Source: Pithys albifrons albifrons (taxonomy: Eukaryota; Chordata; Aves; Passeriformes; Thamnophilidae). From it: DNA of 64,000 nt. Within the stretch, counting starts at the first letter, position 1; each line of letters starts with the position of its first letter. Positions 31,743 through 45,060 of this stretch are shown one piece after another. A program made the position numbers and the translations under genes. The DNA lies in the NCBI RefSeq assembly GCF_047495875.1, contig NC_092461.1:63972299-64036298 (forward strand). Reading direction: 5' to 3'. Below the pieces are notes generated by a model, which saw nothing but the letters and a program-made list of their open reading frames with translations, did no database searches and had not been told where the DNA came from.

Positions 31743-34700
31743 CTGCCAAAGCCCTGCGAGTGCCTGATCATCGATTCTTCCTGGTCTTATTTGATCAAAA
31801 ATTGCCTGACAGAACCGAGTCTCTTTATCCTCATGAACAGGTCACTCAGACTAGCATATCCTCCAAAACAGTAAGCTAAAGTGGTAGTTGCCCAGAAATA
31901 CAAAAAAATGTCAAAAATTGTGATCTCATAATTTCAGGCAATAAGCACATTTACTGATTTTACTGGCATTACTGAAAAATTTCTTCATATGATTGTCACT
32001 GCCATAACTGGTTTTAAGCTGTCTAGGGCTATTTCTCCTAGGGTTAATCTGAGACTGGATACATATAGGTGTACTTTTCAAGTATCCCAAGACTTAGAAA
32101 TTATTGAAATCGCCTTTGCAAGTATCTTTTGCAATTTAACCATGATTGGTAAGTTCAATTAATTTCACTACCCTGAATACTATTTATTTTGACCATCCTT
32201 CAGTATTGTACTGTTGTTTCTCTCAAGTGTAGTTCAGCTATCAGCTAGCATGTTGCAGCCATCCAAAAAAGCCTGTGAAGCCGCAAAGTTTTAATAGCAT
32301 GGTCTAGTGTTGGCCAGAAACTTTTCAGCAGATTTGTTTCTCTTTGAAAAGTCTAAGCTTTTATAAATGTAACAACTTTGAAATTTATTTTTTTTTGTAA
32401 GACAAAGAAGGAAGGGGAAACATTTTAGTAAAGGTAAGTAATTTTTAACCAAAACATTTTTTCTGTCCATTAGAGAACAAATTTTGGGTTTTTGTATGAT
32501 GATTTTCCCATCAACTCTTTATTGACATTTCTGACTCAGGTGGTTATCATGTCAGGTTGCCATTCTGGAGAACGCAAATTATTTGATGCTTGTTCCACTT
32601 TGGAAATTCATTTTTTCCCAATTTGTGAAATCCTCTGAGAAACAAGAGGCTAATTCCTCCCAGCCCTTGCAGGTGGCTGGGCATCCAGAACAGCAGTCTG
32701 CCTGATTCCACTCCAACATCCTTTCTGGTTCCCTGAGGGGCAGATGTCCTATGCCAGTCTCTGCTCCCAGCTAAGGATCCTATGGCATAAATTATGTTCT
32801 AAAGCTTTAAGAAAGACTGTGAAATCCACAGATACTGTGACACTCTCATGCTGTTACTGTGGGACAAGCTGACAGGTACAATGTTGTAAGATGCATCAAA
32901 CAATAGTAGCAGGTCTTGCTGTATTACTTACCAAAGATTTTCCATCCAACAGGTGATTATAGGACTTGGATGACTCTCGTTCAGTAGTTCCCACTGAAAA
33001 GCATATGAAACATGGCATTATCTGTAATTATCCCTTTGGCATATCTTGTATGAAAAGCTTCCTTCTGTGCAGTAAAACTCAGACACAGAGCCCAGATTGA
33101 GGTTATAGTTACACTAGATTTGATTATAGCCAAAAGCACAGAGTTTTCTTGATTATGACCATCTAATAAGTGATTGTGGAGTTGTAAGTCATCCTGGAAA
33201 ATCTCTCAACTGCTTGCTTCGAGACATTTTAAATGAGATGGTGAACTGTCCTTAGCAGAGCAAGCTAAGTGGGAGCCTTTCTCCCTCTGGGAATGCTCAC
33301 ATGTCTCTACATGCAAAGTGCAGTCCCATCTGCTGCTCCTCAGTAGATGTTAGTTAATGCAGGTTTTGTGCACCTTGGAGCCTGCACTGCAGGTTTGTCC
33401 TGCCTAGGAGATCATCCTCTCCTTTCTGGATTGCCGTGGTGAGTTATTTTGACCTGGGCAGAGATGTGTGTTTTGTCCACCTCATCACAGTGAGGGATTT
33501 AACATTTCTGTCAGCTCTTGACTGAGTGACACTTCTCTGCTGTCCTCCACTCTGGAGGTTACGCTTCAGCTTCAAGTGAGTGCTCAGCCAGTAATTATCC
33601 ATGGATAAATGCTCACTGACATTCCTGCTAGCTGTGCCAAGGAAATAAATGTGCAAGGGATGCCAAATTTTTTTCATGGAGCCAAATCTTTCCATTTGGC
33701 TCTGGGAATATGGACATCTCTCCTGCTGTGACCAACAGAATATAAATGATGACAACAAACTTGGAAATAGTCAGAGTGCTGCTAATAGTGCTGTCTCCAG
33801 CCATGACTTAGCAATCAGAACTGTCTTCTGCTTCTGGGGGCAATATTTGACCAGGATAAACATCTTAGCCAGCTTCTGCCTTCCCGCTCCACCCCCCTCT
33901 AGTAATTCCATTAGGTACCTTACTGTATCCCTCACGTCAAAGTTAATTCAATTACCTCCTCTCATCTTGCATATTAGGTACTAACAGTATTCAACAAGTG
34001 GCTCCAGACATCAGTGCTTCAGCTAATGTCCATATTTTTTCTTTTTATTTGGTTTTGCTTGCTCTTATATTGTCTGATTCTTCCCTTCAGCCTGTCCCTC
34101 TTCTTATTAGACACAGAAAATGCCCTGGCAAACCTTTAGCAAGGTATCTGAGCAAAAGTAAACCCTCACGGCTTCAGGTTTGTAGGTGCTCCCCTCAGAA
34201 CAGTGGTGCCTGGGTGTTTCCAGAAGTGCCTTCCTGCATGCTGAAATGGACTGTCCTTAATGCTTAGTGTAGGATTTCCGATGCTAGCAATAAACATGCT
34301 GATGGCCTCATCAGTGCTCTTTTATGTTTTTTGTTCTAATTTAAACTTACTTTCTAAGGTCTGCCTGCTCATTTCCCTTTCTCCTTCTATGAAACCTGTT
34401 TCCCCCTTTTCTGTTCTTTTTGTATTCCTACAGCTTTTCTCTTTTTTGCACCTACCTGTCATCTTTGCCTCTCATCTTCCCTAACAGCAGAGATTTACAG
34501 GTCCTCCTTTCTCTGTTTCTGGCTCGCTGCCACCCTTTACCCTGCAGCCAGTCCCAGCCACTCCTCCTCCTCTCCCTGCTCCAGCCCTGAAGCTCTAGTT
34601 CTTTGCTCAGACATATCTTGTCAGCTCTTGTCCTGGTTTGAGATCTTTTTTTGTCGTCACAAGCTCAGTTTCTTCCTTCTCAGTTTTCCAGGCCTTGCTC

Positions 34701-35461
34701 CTGTGTTCCTAATGGGATGGTTTCTGTGCAGTGTGATTGCAGACTGGTGACATGAGGAACATGCACTTTCATCCACCTGCTTTACAGATTTAGAACCTTT
34801 CAACTGCTAAATGACCATTTTGTCTACCAAATTCATGCCATATGGGATCTTTTTGTCTGCAACTGGGTGGTTTTTCCAAGGAGAGCAAAAGATGTGTTTT
34901 TGATTAAAAGGTCATTCCTTGCCAAACTGCCCAGGCCTGCTCCAGCTTTGATCCTCCAAATATAACACACCAGTGCTGAAAGAGCTGAATGACCACGCTA
35001 TTTATGTTTACTCATCTCCTTGGTTTTGTATTGGCAAGTTCTATTTTTCCTTCAAGGGTTCTGACAAATATGCAGAACGTGTTTTAGTTGAAAAAAATTC
35101 AGGTCTCTGGCTGACATCCAGAATCTCAGATTTCATCCCAAATTATTATGTTCTGGCAAGTTCTAAGCAACTGAACAGCGATCTTATATAATAAGATGGC
35201 TCAGGCAAACTCAGTAATTCCCAATTTATCATCTCTAAAATATTGTCAGGGAGTGTTTATGATTGAATAAAGTGAGTTTATGACTTTGAATAAATTGAGC
35301 AATGCTACGGTCATAATCTCATTAATTCCACTGGATATTTTAAGCATAGAATTATCCTTCAGGTACATAGCAAACTGCCTGCTTCGCTGCAGACTGGAAG
35401 ACTGCAATATCTAAAAATATTCTCAAGCCTTGGAGGAACAAAGCCCCTTGTGTGGACTTAC
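31743..35461 (-). other. VXN: VXN intron 3
   Basis: A 3.7-kb interval with no recognised repeats. Several open frames at 33444-34484 on both strands have no recognisable homology. Confidence 0.65.
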
Positions 35462-35600
35462 CGTGCTGGGCAGTGCCCTTGGCGGGGCAGGGTCCGCGCT
35501 GCCTGCCCTGCTGGTGGCCCTGGCTCCGCGCCTCGTCCTCGCTGTACAGCACCTGCAGCAGCTCACCCTGGTGGGGTCGGCGGTCCGAGATGGCCACCAC
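35462..35600 (-). CDS. VXN: VXN third coding exon
   Basis: The exon is 139 nt between CCCTGCAG and CACG|gtaagt on the minus strand. It starts in phase 0 and ends in phase 1. It encodes VVAISDRRPHQGELLQVLYS, then EDEARSQGHQQGRQRGPCPA and KGTAQH. The start (VV-ESD---HQ--ELL in human) and the Arg-rich, Pro/Ala-ending remainder align with human vexin, but identity is low and the segment is a few residues shorter. The exon is markedly GC- and CpG-rich against its AT-rich introns. Probably disordered. Confidence 0.8.
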
Positions 35601-38600
35601 CTGCAGGGAACAGGCAGAACCATCCCGTTACACCTGGCCTTGGGCATTAGGTGGTCTGCTGAGGCTGTGGGGGAGCTGAAAGGCTATTTGCTCTTCCCAC
35701 TGCTCTATTGGCATCTGAAGGGGATTTGTCAGGTGGGGACTGTGAGATTTGTTTTGTTTGGCTTCAGTCTGCACACATAAGGTGTATTATAGTGTGGTGA
35801 AATCCTGTGAGATCTGTTGGGGACCCAGCTAATTATTTGCACCCTTCTGTATTCTCTTCAGGAGACTGAAATGTGGTCCTTTTCAAGCTCCACTGAGTAG
35901 GATATGCCTATTAGACAGCTCAATGAAAATTACAAATGCTATTTCTTTATGGTCTCCCCTGTCTTTTGGACTTATTTGTATTTTGTACCTGGTAAATGAC
36001 TGCAGAGGATACCAGGCAATGAATAATTGTGCTTCTAAAGATTAATTTTCACAAATATTAGCTTGCACAAACAAAATTTACTGAGAGCTGCATCTTTGAA
36101 TATCAGGCCCCCTGTATCAGAGTCCCCAAAAACAGGCAAAATCAAGTTCTACTTCAGTCACACCTAACTCATGTCACTCACTGTGCTGCCACAGGCAACT
36201 GAGTGGGACAAAGCTAATGTCAGTCTAAAAAAACAGGGATACACTCCAAGCAAGTGGATCCATCAGGACTGTTATTCAGGATGGTCTGGGAGCAGTTTCC
36301 TCAAGAAGATTAAAGTTGCAACAGCAGGAAAAGAGTGTTTCATACTTTGTTGTGGTTTTAATTTTTGTTGTTCTTTCCTGAAGACTTACTACTGTCATAG
36401 AGAGAACCACTTAAACAGGGTGAAGATCCAAACCAGCAAGGAAACATGACACTGTTCCCTATTGGGTCTTACACTGGAAGACCAGCAGAAAAGCAGTTAC
36501 TTTCATCTAACTGATGACTGGGAGCTACCATCTACATGTTTTAGATATAAATACAGTTATTTTGTTTCAAGACTGAGACCAACAACTGACCAGCCCACTA
36601 CTGGCCCTGACCACCCAAACCTTGCAAGCTGCTTACCAGAGGCATCACCCCCTTCACTACAATGACATCAGTGGAGACATCTGTCTTCAGTGCAAATATG
36701 ATGAGACTACCTTTGGCAGGGGACTCTCAGAACAGCCCTTGGAACCTGCCTCATGTGAATTAAGCCCTTCCAGCTTTCAAGGAACACCACAAAGCTCAGC
36801 TTTTCCCACCATCTCTGGAAATATGCCCAGTGCTCTTGGTCTTAGTTGGTGTGTAACAGAAAATGTCATCAACTCTCTGCTACTGAGACATCTGAGGTCA
36901 CTTATTTTGCATTGTCATCGAAAGAGCATCTTTGGTAAGTAGGATGCTGGCTTCAGCCACCCCTAATCTGAAAGTGGCTTAAGTGATCAGTGTAAACCAC
37001 CATGGACTTGAAACTTAACATTCTGCCTATGTGTTGCAGAGGATGAAATACGGTTTGGGAAAAGGAAGCAGGATTTTTAACTCGATTAATAGCAGGAATT
37101 ATTTAGGCACATGGTTATTATTTACTAGATTCCTTGTTATATGTGGTATCAGCAATGCCAAAATGCCTTCAAGCAGCCAAATCTCTATAAATAATTCATG
37201 GTGCCATTTTCCATTACAGGGGGAGACACCAGTGCAATCTCTATAGCACATCTTCACTGAACATCTTTGCAGCATTTGGTTGTAGCACACTTTGGGAGTT
37301 CCTTATCTCCTAATTCAAGATTTCACTGTGACTTTGGCTACCTCACCCATTACTGTAATATGTAAAGACTTATCTAGGTCAGGAAACTAAACCTGCTGTA
37401 GCGCAGTTTTGATCTAAAGTGGAGCTGACATTTCTCTAGGGTACCTAGGGTAAGGCAGAAGGATCAGCTGGGAGTCACTTTTCTTTTCTAGACATACCAG
37501 GAGATTGAAATCTGTGTGAATGCAGTCAGCCAGACTATGCAGAATTAGCAAATTGCTCCCTGAAAACCTACTGGTTTTGGAACCTGTAAGTCCCTTCAGT
37601 GGCTGAGTCTGTTTGCAGGACATTGCCTCTGAATTCAGAGCTCAGCAAAGTCTCTTTTTATGGACTTTGCTGTGTATGAGAGCACTGAGGACTGGCATAG
37701 CCACTTTTGGAATTAACTGTGTTAAGGGGGAAGTGACATGAAAGACATAGGAGGGTTGCAGAGCAGCACAGATGTTGTTCCAACCACGCTGCTCCTGGAC
37801 CCAAAATCCCACCATCAAACTAAAAGGTGACAATTAAATATATCTGCCTTTGGTTAAAACTTTGAAGGTTAGAGGCTGAACAATAGAATGTTTGTTAGTG
37901 GAGTAAATGCCAGATTTGTAGAGTTAAGCTCTTTTTGATGATCTAATACTGAACTAATTTTTAATGGGGCAGCCCTAGCAAGCACAGAGGAATTTGCCAC
38001 TTTCATGCAATGTAGCCAGGTACTAGTGTCCAGACAGTTCTACCCAAGGGATTTTGGGGCTAGAAGAGCAAGGGAAGAGAAGGAAAGGATCTGCTATCAC
38101 TGGAAATAACTCTTAGTAGGGTAATTGGAACTGCAAAGGAACATGTTTAAAGACTCAGCTGAAAAAAGAAGGTGTTTCCCGCTTATTCTCACTGCTCCAC
38201 AGTCATGATAGCTCATTTGAGTTGGCTACTTGAATGTGATGGAAGTTACCCACCAAAGTCAGTAATTTGAATGTTAAATCACTTAATGGTACACTGCTTG
38301 AGTATTTCTGCTGTGAAAAAAAAGGTCTAGCAGATGTCCACATTGGTTGCTATTTTTGTCTTGCTGAGGATTAAAGTTGTGAATCCACTGCAATCACCAG
38401 AGCAGAAGATTTCATGTTAGCTGAGGCATTTCCATGGTGCTGATTGCAGGTGCAGATGCAAAAGTGAAAAATAAATAATCATTCTGCTACTTTGCTGTGG
38501 GTCTAGAAACTGGCAATCACAACTTCCTCACGGGCACATCTATTCCAGCACATGCAATTTATTTGAATGCTTGTGTATGAGCTGTAAGCAACTTCTCCCA

Positions 38601-40441
38601 CTAAAGATGGGGGATGCAGAAGTCTAAGAGTTGACTGTGCCAATCACTTTGGTTTGAGAGCCATCCTTGTTTTCTTTGCTGGAGCTGCAGACCATTCCTC
38701 AGGCTTGGTGTTCCCACTGCTAATATGGTGCTGCCTGCATCATCACTAAGAGCCAATCAAAGGACATCCTTAATTAGGGTCAGGAAAGCCCCAAAGATAA
38801 AAAACAATCCTCTTAAAATACAGCAACAAGAGAGGGACTTTCTTATTTTCTTAGGCCTTTATTAGTGTAGTGCTGCCACAGCAGCTGATCCAATCCAAAT
38901 TAAATATTAAATGCTTTCATTTAGTAGAAGCAACAGCAGACATAGGTTTGCCCTTGATTTCAGTGAAAGCTATCTGAAACTTCTCAGCTAAATAGTTTTA
39001 TGAGAAATATTGTCAAAAAGAAAAACAACAAAAAAGATGAGTTGGTTTCATCAAGTCAGAATAGTTCACTTTTGGTTTAGACTCTTCTGCTGTTTGTATA
39101 TTGCATGGAAAACATAAAGGCATAAGAAATAAAAATGGTGTATCACAAAATAGCTTAGTTTGAGTAGCACTCCAGCACTCTGGCTTTCATGCTCATTTGG
39201 AATGAAGAGTAATTTTGAAACCTGAGCCTGAGTTACAGGACAAAAATAAGACTTTTGTCATTTGGGAAAATATACACAGATATAGTTTCTACCTAATATT
39301 GATAGGCATGTTATTGACTCTTCCTGGGTACCAGTTCAGGCATCCTGTGACATTCTGGGATCCTGTGATGTGCTTTAATAACCAAAAAGGGGATGGGAGT
39401 GAATGTAGTAAGTTTTTTTTCCAGTACACAGGTAAACACGGTAAGCAGGAGGACCTACAGCTCTGTGCAGAGATCAGGGAATAGGGAATACAAAGAAGGG
39501 GTTCTCTACAATTGAGGATGGGGCTGGGTAGTAGGATAAGGCATAGGAAAAGGAAAACTCAGGGACCAAAATATTTCAGCAGAGTGCTAGAGAAGAGACA
39601 GGTCTGTGGTGAAAAAAATGCTGTGGCAGAAGAGTCTCAAAACCTGTAAAAGTGCTTGGATATGCAGAAGAGAAAGAGACTGTCATTCCTGCAAATCAGT
39701 TAAAAGGATTGTGAAAGGGGTTGTGAATGGGTCAAGTGGATTTAAGGAGGGAAATTGAGCTTTGAAGACAGGAAACCTCACACCATGTGTGATAGCACTG
39801 GAACTTTGAAAATGTTTTCTCAGAGAATGAAATATGTTGAATTATTTTTAATTTGGGGGTACCTCATCTACAGAAAGTGGGTAAAACTCCATGTGTGTCG
39901 GTGCACTGGCAGTGAGTCGAGGCCAGGCAAGCACTGCTGGGGCCAAGGGACAAGCATCCTCCAGTGCCTCTCTCAGAGTCATCCTTTAGGGTTGAGGTTA
40001 CAGTCCATTGCTTGGTGTTTTTCTCCCAAATTCCCAGGGATACTGGCTCCTTGGTTAATGCCTATGTATATTGCTATGATTTGTTTAGTTTTCATTTCTG
40101 CCTCTTCCCCTGGCACTATTATTAAGGCTTTATGGATAAGAATTAAGTCTGTGATTCCTTCAGATGGCCCAGGTTGATAAGCTGCTATGTTCATTTTGAC
40201 TGTCTGCACAGCAAGATGGTTGGGGGGTTTTGTTTACTTTTCCTTTTTTTTTGTTCAAAATGCTTCTGTAAATAAAGTGCAGCTTTACAGAAACTCCCAG
40301 TTCTGTTTCCCACCCCACTCACTACATCAGACATGGATGCACTTCTTTGCCGTGAAGGATCTGCTTCCCATTTATCTGCAGCATTTTTTAGGGAAAATGT
40401 AATCAATCAGAATTAAAAAAAAAAAGAAAATATTTTCTTAC
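35601..40441 (-). other. VXN: VXN intron 2
   Basis: A 4.8-kb intron; no repeats or further exons were recognised. The phases of the flanking exons (0/0) need nothing in between. Confidence 0.75.
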
Positions 40442-40497
40442 ACTCTTTGTTAGGATGTGCTGCGTAGTTTTGGCTCGTCTTCGGGCAGGACTACATG
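40442..40497 (-). CDS. VXN: VXN second coding exon
   Basis: This small exon is 56 nt, bounded by CTTTTTGCAG and AAGAGT|gtaaga on the minus strand. Joined to the single T left by exon 1, it reads SCSPARRRAKTTQHILTKS, against VSSPARRRAKSSQHLLTKN in human. The PARRRAK basic motif is invariant between the two and is the most likely nuclear-localisation or modification site (inference). Its phase (starts 1, ends 0) matches both neighbours exactly. Confidence 0.93.
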
Positions 40498-43450
40498 CTG
40501 CAAAAAGAACAGGAACATGGTCAGCTTGCAGTGGAAGTGGACATGTGCCTCTAAAACTCTTTCTGAAAATACACTGCGGGCACAGCGGAGAAAGAGGGAA
40601 GAAGAAAGGCTTTAAGAAAGATTATAGCGGAAATAACACCCTAAAAAGTCATTTTTAGGTCTGTATTGTATGCTTTAGCTATACAATACAGACATCCGTG
40701 GGCTTGGGACAGCAACCTATCCCAAGTTTCTGCACTGTTCCCACAGGCTTCCAGGAGGAACCCATCTTCTGTTTCCTCAGTTTTGACCTGACATCCCACC
40801 TACCAATATTTCAGAAGGAATGACTAGTATATACATTAACTTGAAGAGTTCTATAATTTTGTCTGATTAGGGACTTCATTAACAAGCTCAAACTCCCTCA
40901 TGACATTATTTCCCTTGTTCTGCATGATGTCCAAAGTGCAACATATGCACTAAGCCTAATATTATCTTTTTCAAGCCTCAAAATTACCCATTCAGTCCTT
41001 TAACTTGGGACACTTTGCTTAAAGTTCTGTTTCTCTGTTTTATTTCTTAGGCCTGTGAAGACCCTAAAATCATAGAAACAGTAACCAATAGACACACAAA
41101 ATGCCAGGTCCATAAGCCAAGGTTTTGTCTGGACTGAAGTGATTGGTTTTGGATGAGGGTTTTATTGGACAAAGTGAAGATTATTTAAACATTATTTGAG
41201 CTAGAATTGAAGCTGGTCTGAAGGGCTCTGTAATACTCCCAGCTCTCTCTCTCATCATATATTGCCCTCCCCTGTCTTTAGTCTATGGAGCTGCAGGATT
41301 TAGCAGACAGTGACAGGAACAGGCTTGGAAAAACCTGTCAAATGTGGAGAATTAATTCCAGTTCTAAAGGCTGACTCTTGGAGTAAGGCATGTGAATGGG
41401 GGTTTCTTATTCAGGTTCTGTGTATAATCCAAAAGCTTTGAAGGCCAAGAAAGGTTTGTTATGAGATGATGGGTGACTCCTACTCCCCAGGTGAGCTTTT
41501 CTTTATGTTGTTGGCACACATGTAACTCCAGAAGTCGCAGTGCTTATCACTGCAATGTATTACTGTTTGCAGAGTTTTGAAGCTGTGGAAGCAGCTGAAG
41601 GTCATCCAACACTGCTGGTTACTGCAGCCAAACCGTTGTCCTCAGATGGCAGGAATAACAAGGGACTGGGCTTTCTAAGGCTCCAGTACAAGCCAAGCTG
41701 ACAGTAAGACCAAAGTCACTCTTTCTAGACAGCTTGTGTATGTCTAACAGCCACCCCTCCATACTTCAGTGAGGGTAGAAATACTGAGCATTAGGATCCC
41801 ATTGGAGAGAAAGTTCTGGCCTCTGCTCTGCCCATAGTGAAACAGGAGAGGAGCATGGGAGGTGAACAGTGTTGCCCAGGGTCTGTGTGAGTGGCCCAGT
41901 GCAGCACAGAGCACTTCCACACTGAAGTCATCACAAGTAAGTTATCTGCCTGTTTAGAGCTTGAGAGTGTGCTAAGCTGTTCAATTACAGTCTGTTGTGC
42001 ATGGTGTGATATCCTCAGGAATCCTTACTGCATCTTCTCCTGAAGGACACATTTTATGTTTTAAACCACAGTGAGTGTGGGATGAAAGCCAGAAAAACAT
42101 AACAAAGGGGATTTGGTAGGTTTTTTCCGTAAGAATATGTAGTATGTTGTTTTTGAAGCTGCTTCAATCACCTTTACTTCTGGCATTTTCATGTAAGGAC
42201 TAAACTAGCTGGTCATGAAAAAAACACTCAAGTGTAAAAATTTAGTGATTAAAGTAATTAAATTCTCATGTTTGTGGTGTTTTACGTATTTTACCAGACA
42301 GTGTGAGGAGCAAAATTTATAGATTTCTACCAGAAAGCCAGTGCTGCTGTTATAGCTACCCAGGCTGGTGCACAAGGAAGAACACACAAATGTGCCTAAC
42401 TAATTTATTTGCGTATTTTCAGAGTACTTATGATCCACAGTCAAACTCACTGCCCGTTGTCCGCCAGGACGAGTGGCAAAAGGCTTACAGGGGCTGAAGA
42501 AAGGCAAGGCATGAAAGGGAAGTCACAGCACCAGCAAACATGCAATTACTTGAATAGCCATTGAAAGAAGAGTGAATCACAGAGGTAGCCAGAAGTGACC
42601 CACTTGTGGGGGAACACAATGGCAGCAATGCAAACAGTGGGGCTGCAGAGCTGTCCCTGCAAACATGAATTTCTGCAGAGAGTGGGAGAAGGAGGAAGAA
42701 TGAATCCTTGTAGATGATGTATCTGGATTTGCCTGCAAAAGGAAGTTTGTATCTACAGCCCAGCTTTCAGGCAGCAAATACAATTACACTGATGTTTCAC
42801 TTTGTCATTTCCCCTTATATTGCAAAATTAAGCAGCCGAGAGCTTATGCTTGCAGCTTGCAAGTAAAGATCTGATCTGGTCCCAGAATTTGTTTTCCCTT
42901 CTTTTTCCTGGTTTCTTGTTGCTGAAATATGCAGTCATTGAATTTAAACTAATTTGTTCAATCAAATGCAGGCTGTGCTTTGTCCGGTTCTTACTCTTCA
43001 TTAGAAGCAATTAATGTTAATCATTCATTCATTTCCAGGGCATGGCTTTGGAAATGGTCCACTTATTGAGCCAGCAGACTTAAATTCAACATTCATGCAG
43101 TTCACCCACTTCATCTGAGCTGCTAACTGCTCGCAGAACTTCATTCTCTTTTCTATTACACAGAATAGCCACACAGTAGCAAGCTGTCACTTTAGCAGTT
43201 ACCTCATAGGTACAGCAACACCGATTTCAGATTTCCTAATTTTGCCAGTGCAAAGATTTTACACAGCCACAATGTCGAAGCACCTGCACGGATTAACTCG
43301 AGAGAGCGGCAGTGAGCGCTGGGCTGCAGCAGGCAGAGCAGGGCACGGCAGAGCAGAGAAGCTGCTCACTGCAAAGACTTCCCCACTGCTAAACATTACA
43401 CCCCTCTGAAAGGCAACACCGTAGTGGTTGTTACATGTTGATGTACTCAC
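40498..43450 (-). other. VXN: VXN intron 1
   Basis: A 3.0-kb intron. Adjacent to exon 1 (about 43280-43375) it has a moderately GC-rich stretch with several GCAGAGCAG-type direct repeats. Introns close to the 5' end often carry regulatory sequence, but nothing specific is recognised. Confidence 0.7.
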
Positions 43451-43517
43451 ATTTGGATGAAATCACAGTGGTGAAAACCTCTAAATTTTCATCGCTGCAG
43501 CTGTAAATCTGGTGCAT
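43451..43517 (-). CDS. VXN: VXN first coding exon with start codon
   Basis: The ATG is the complement of 43515-43517. It is preceded by GTGGAAAA, giving A at -3 (a good Kozak context). The exon encodes MHQIYSCSDENLEVFTTVIS then SK, nearly identical to the human vexin N-terminus, and ends AAAT|gtgagt in phase 1. The conserved N-terminus rich in Asp/Glu and Ser fixes the start. The 5' UTR and promoter must lie at higher coordinates; there is no obvious CpG island or TATA box within 300 bases. Confidence 0.95.
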
Positions 43518-44759
43518 TTTTCCACGTCTTCCTCCTGACTGCCTTTCAGCTTCATGCAACCGCTCTGAACTTCTGGTAAATAGGTTTCACTAATCCAATC
43601 TGGCTCTGTGATCATTGTCCAGATCTACAAAGGACAAACTGATGCTGTGATCTCATCTCATTCCATATTCTTTATTGCAACATTTTCTGCTCCCATCTGC
43701 CTTTCTATGAATAATATTAACACAAAGATTTAATTTAGCTGTTACTTAAGCCTCTACTCAGATAGGAGCATTTTATTTTATGTCTCCTTTTACCAGTGTG
43801 GAGAGTCCTCTGCAATAGCTAATAATTAAAATCTAATCTATAGGCAAACAAATGCTTACAGAAGTTCTGCAAGGATTTAATTTTTTAAAAAATGGGTTGT
43901 GTACTTTAACACATTTATCATAAAAATTTGCTTCTTCCACATAATGAGGAACTGATTTGAGGTGTATTAAAAAAAGCATTTTGTGTTTACCTTTTAATTT
44001 CATGAGCAAGAACCAGAATCCTGGGCATTTCAAAGGAAAATTTCAAATGCAGATGACTAAGAAAGGGCACATCAGGCAGATGTGCATAGGTCTCTGTGCC
44101 CGCTACACTTCTGTGATTGCAGAGGGAGAGCAGGTGGCTTAGTCATAGATGGGTTCCTACAGGACTTGTTGGTTCTAATCCCATATTTATGCACTTAAAT
44201 AAAGGGTCTTCTCGCCAAAGCTTTTCATTCCCTAATGCTCCCATCAGAAATTGTTCCTTTCCACCTCTGTGAATATCAGCCCCCTCAACTTCTGGTGACT
44301 TACTGCTGCCATGGACACCTAATACAGAAAATTTTGGCTTGCAGGGTCCAGCAACTGATGTAGTAGGAACACTTTCCAGTGTGAATAATGATATTAAATT
44401 ATATCAGTCTAGTGAATAGCCTTCATTACTACCATGCGTGTGTCTAATTAACACAAAAACAAGAGCTGTCTTCTATAATAGAGGTCTGCCACCAACAGTC
44501 CCGGACGGAAAGTGCCAGTGAACACAGACTGTTGTTGTCATATCGATGAACATTTCTGGTTTGAAATAATAACTATTGGTCAAACACACATCCTGAGCCC
44601 AGCATTTTGGTAGAGTGGAAGGCATCACTGTTTCAGGAAACCAATGAGTGAGGAGAAACTATTTTCTCTTGACACCTCTCAGGGCAGGCTCCTGCTGTCC
44701 AGGGGTAGCAAAGCCACTGGGGGGCTGGGGCATTGTCCTAGGAAACCGTGGGCAGTGGG
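43518..44759. other. VXN 5' flank
   Basis: Sequence upstream of the VXN start codon, probably including its 5' UTR and core promoter. I cannot locate the transcription start. No repeats were recognised. Confidence 0.5.
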
Positions 44760-45060
44760 ATGGCGATATAATCAAGCAAAAGTTCAATTAGTTTTTGATT
44801 TATTGCGCCACATGTTCTGCTTGTATGACTGATGTCATTAACATCAGGCTCGGCTGGCACATTCATCTGTCCCTGCCCGGCTGCCTCTGAAGGCGCACAC
44901 ACTTAACAGATGGGGAGCTGCACGGGCGCGAAGGCAATTGTTTACCCCGCTATTGTTCCTGTGTCAAGCAATCAACCCAAATCTATTACCCACCGTGAAA
45001 AAGATCAGCGCACCGTCCATTCAGTGGTGAATGGGGCAGAGGCGGTTATGCAGGAGGCTC
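44760..45060. promoter_or_regulatory. Candidate conserved enhancer upstream of VXN
   Basis: About 300 bases of balanced composition with dense transcription-factor-like motifs stand out from the AT-rich flank, 1.2-1.5 kb upstream of the VXN ATG. They contain two proneural-type E-boxes (CATCTG and CAGATG), ATTGTTC (SOX-like), TTGTTTAC (forkhead-like), CAATTAG (homeodomain-like) and a TGATGTCA CRE-like site. There is no open reading frame of note. Vexin is expressed with proneural bHLH factors in Xenopus, which would fit. The call is by appearance and position only. Confidence 0.35.
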
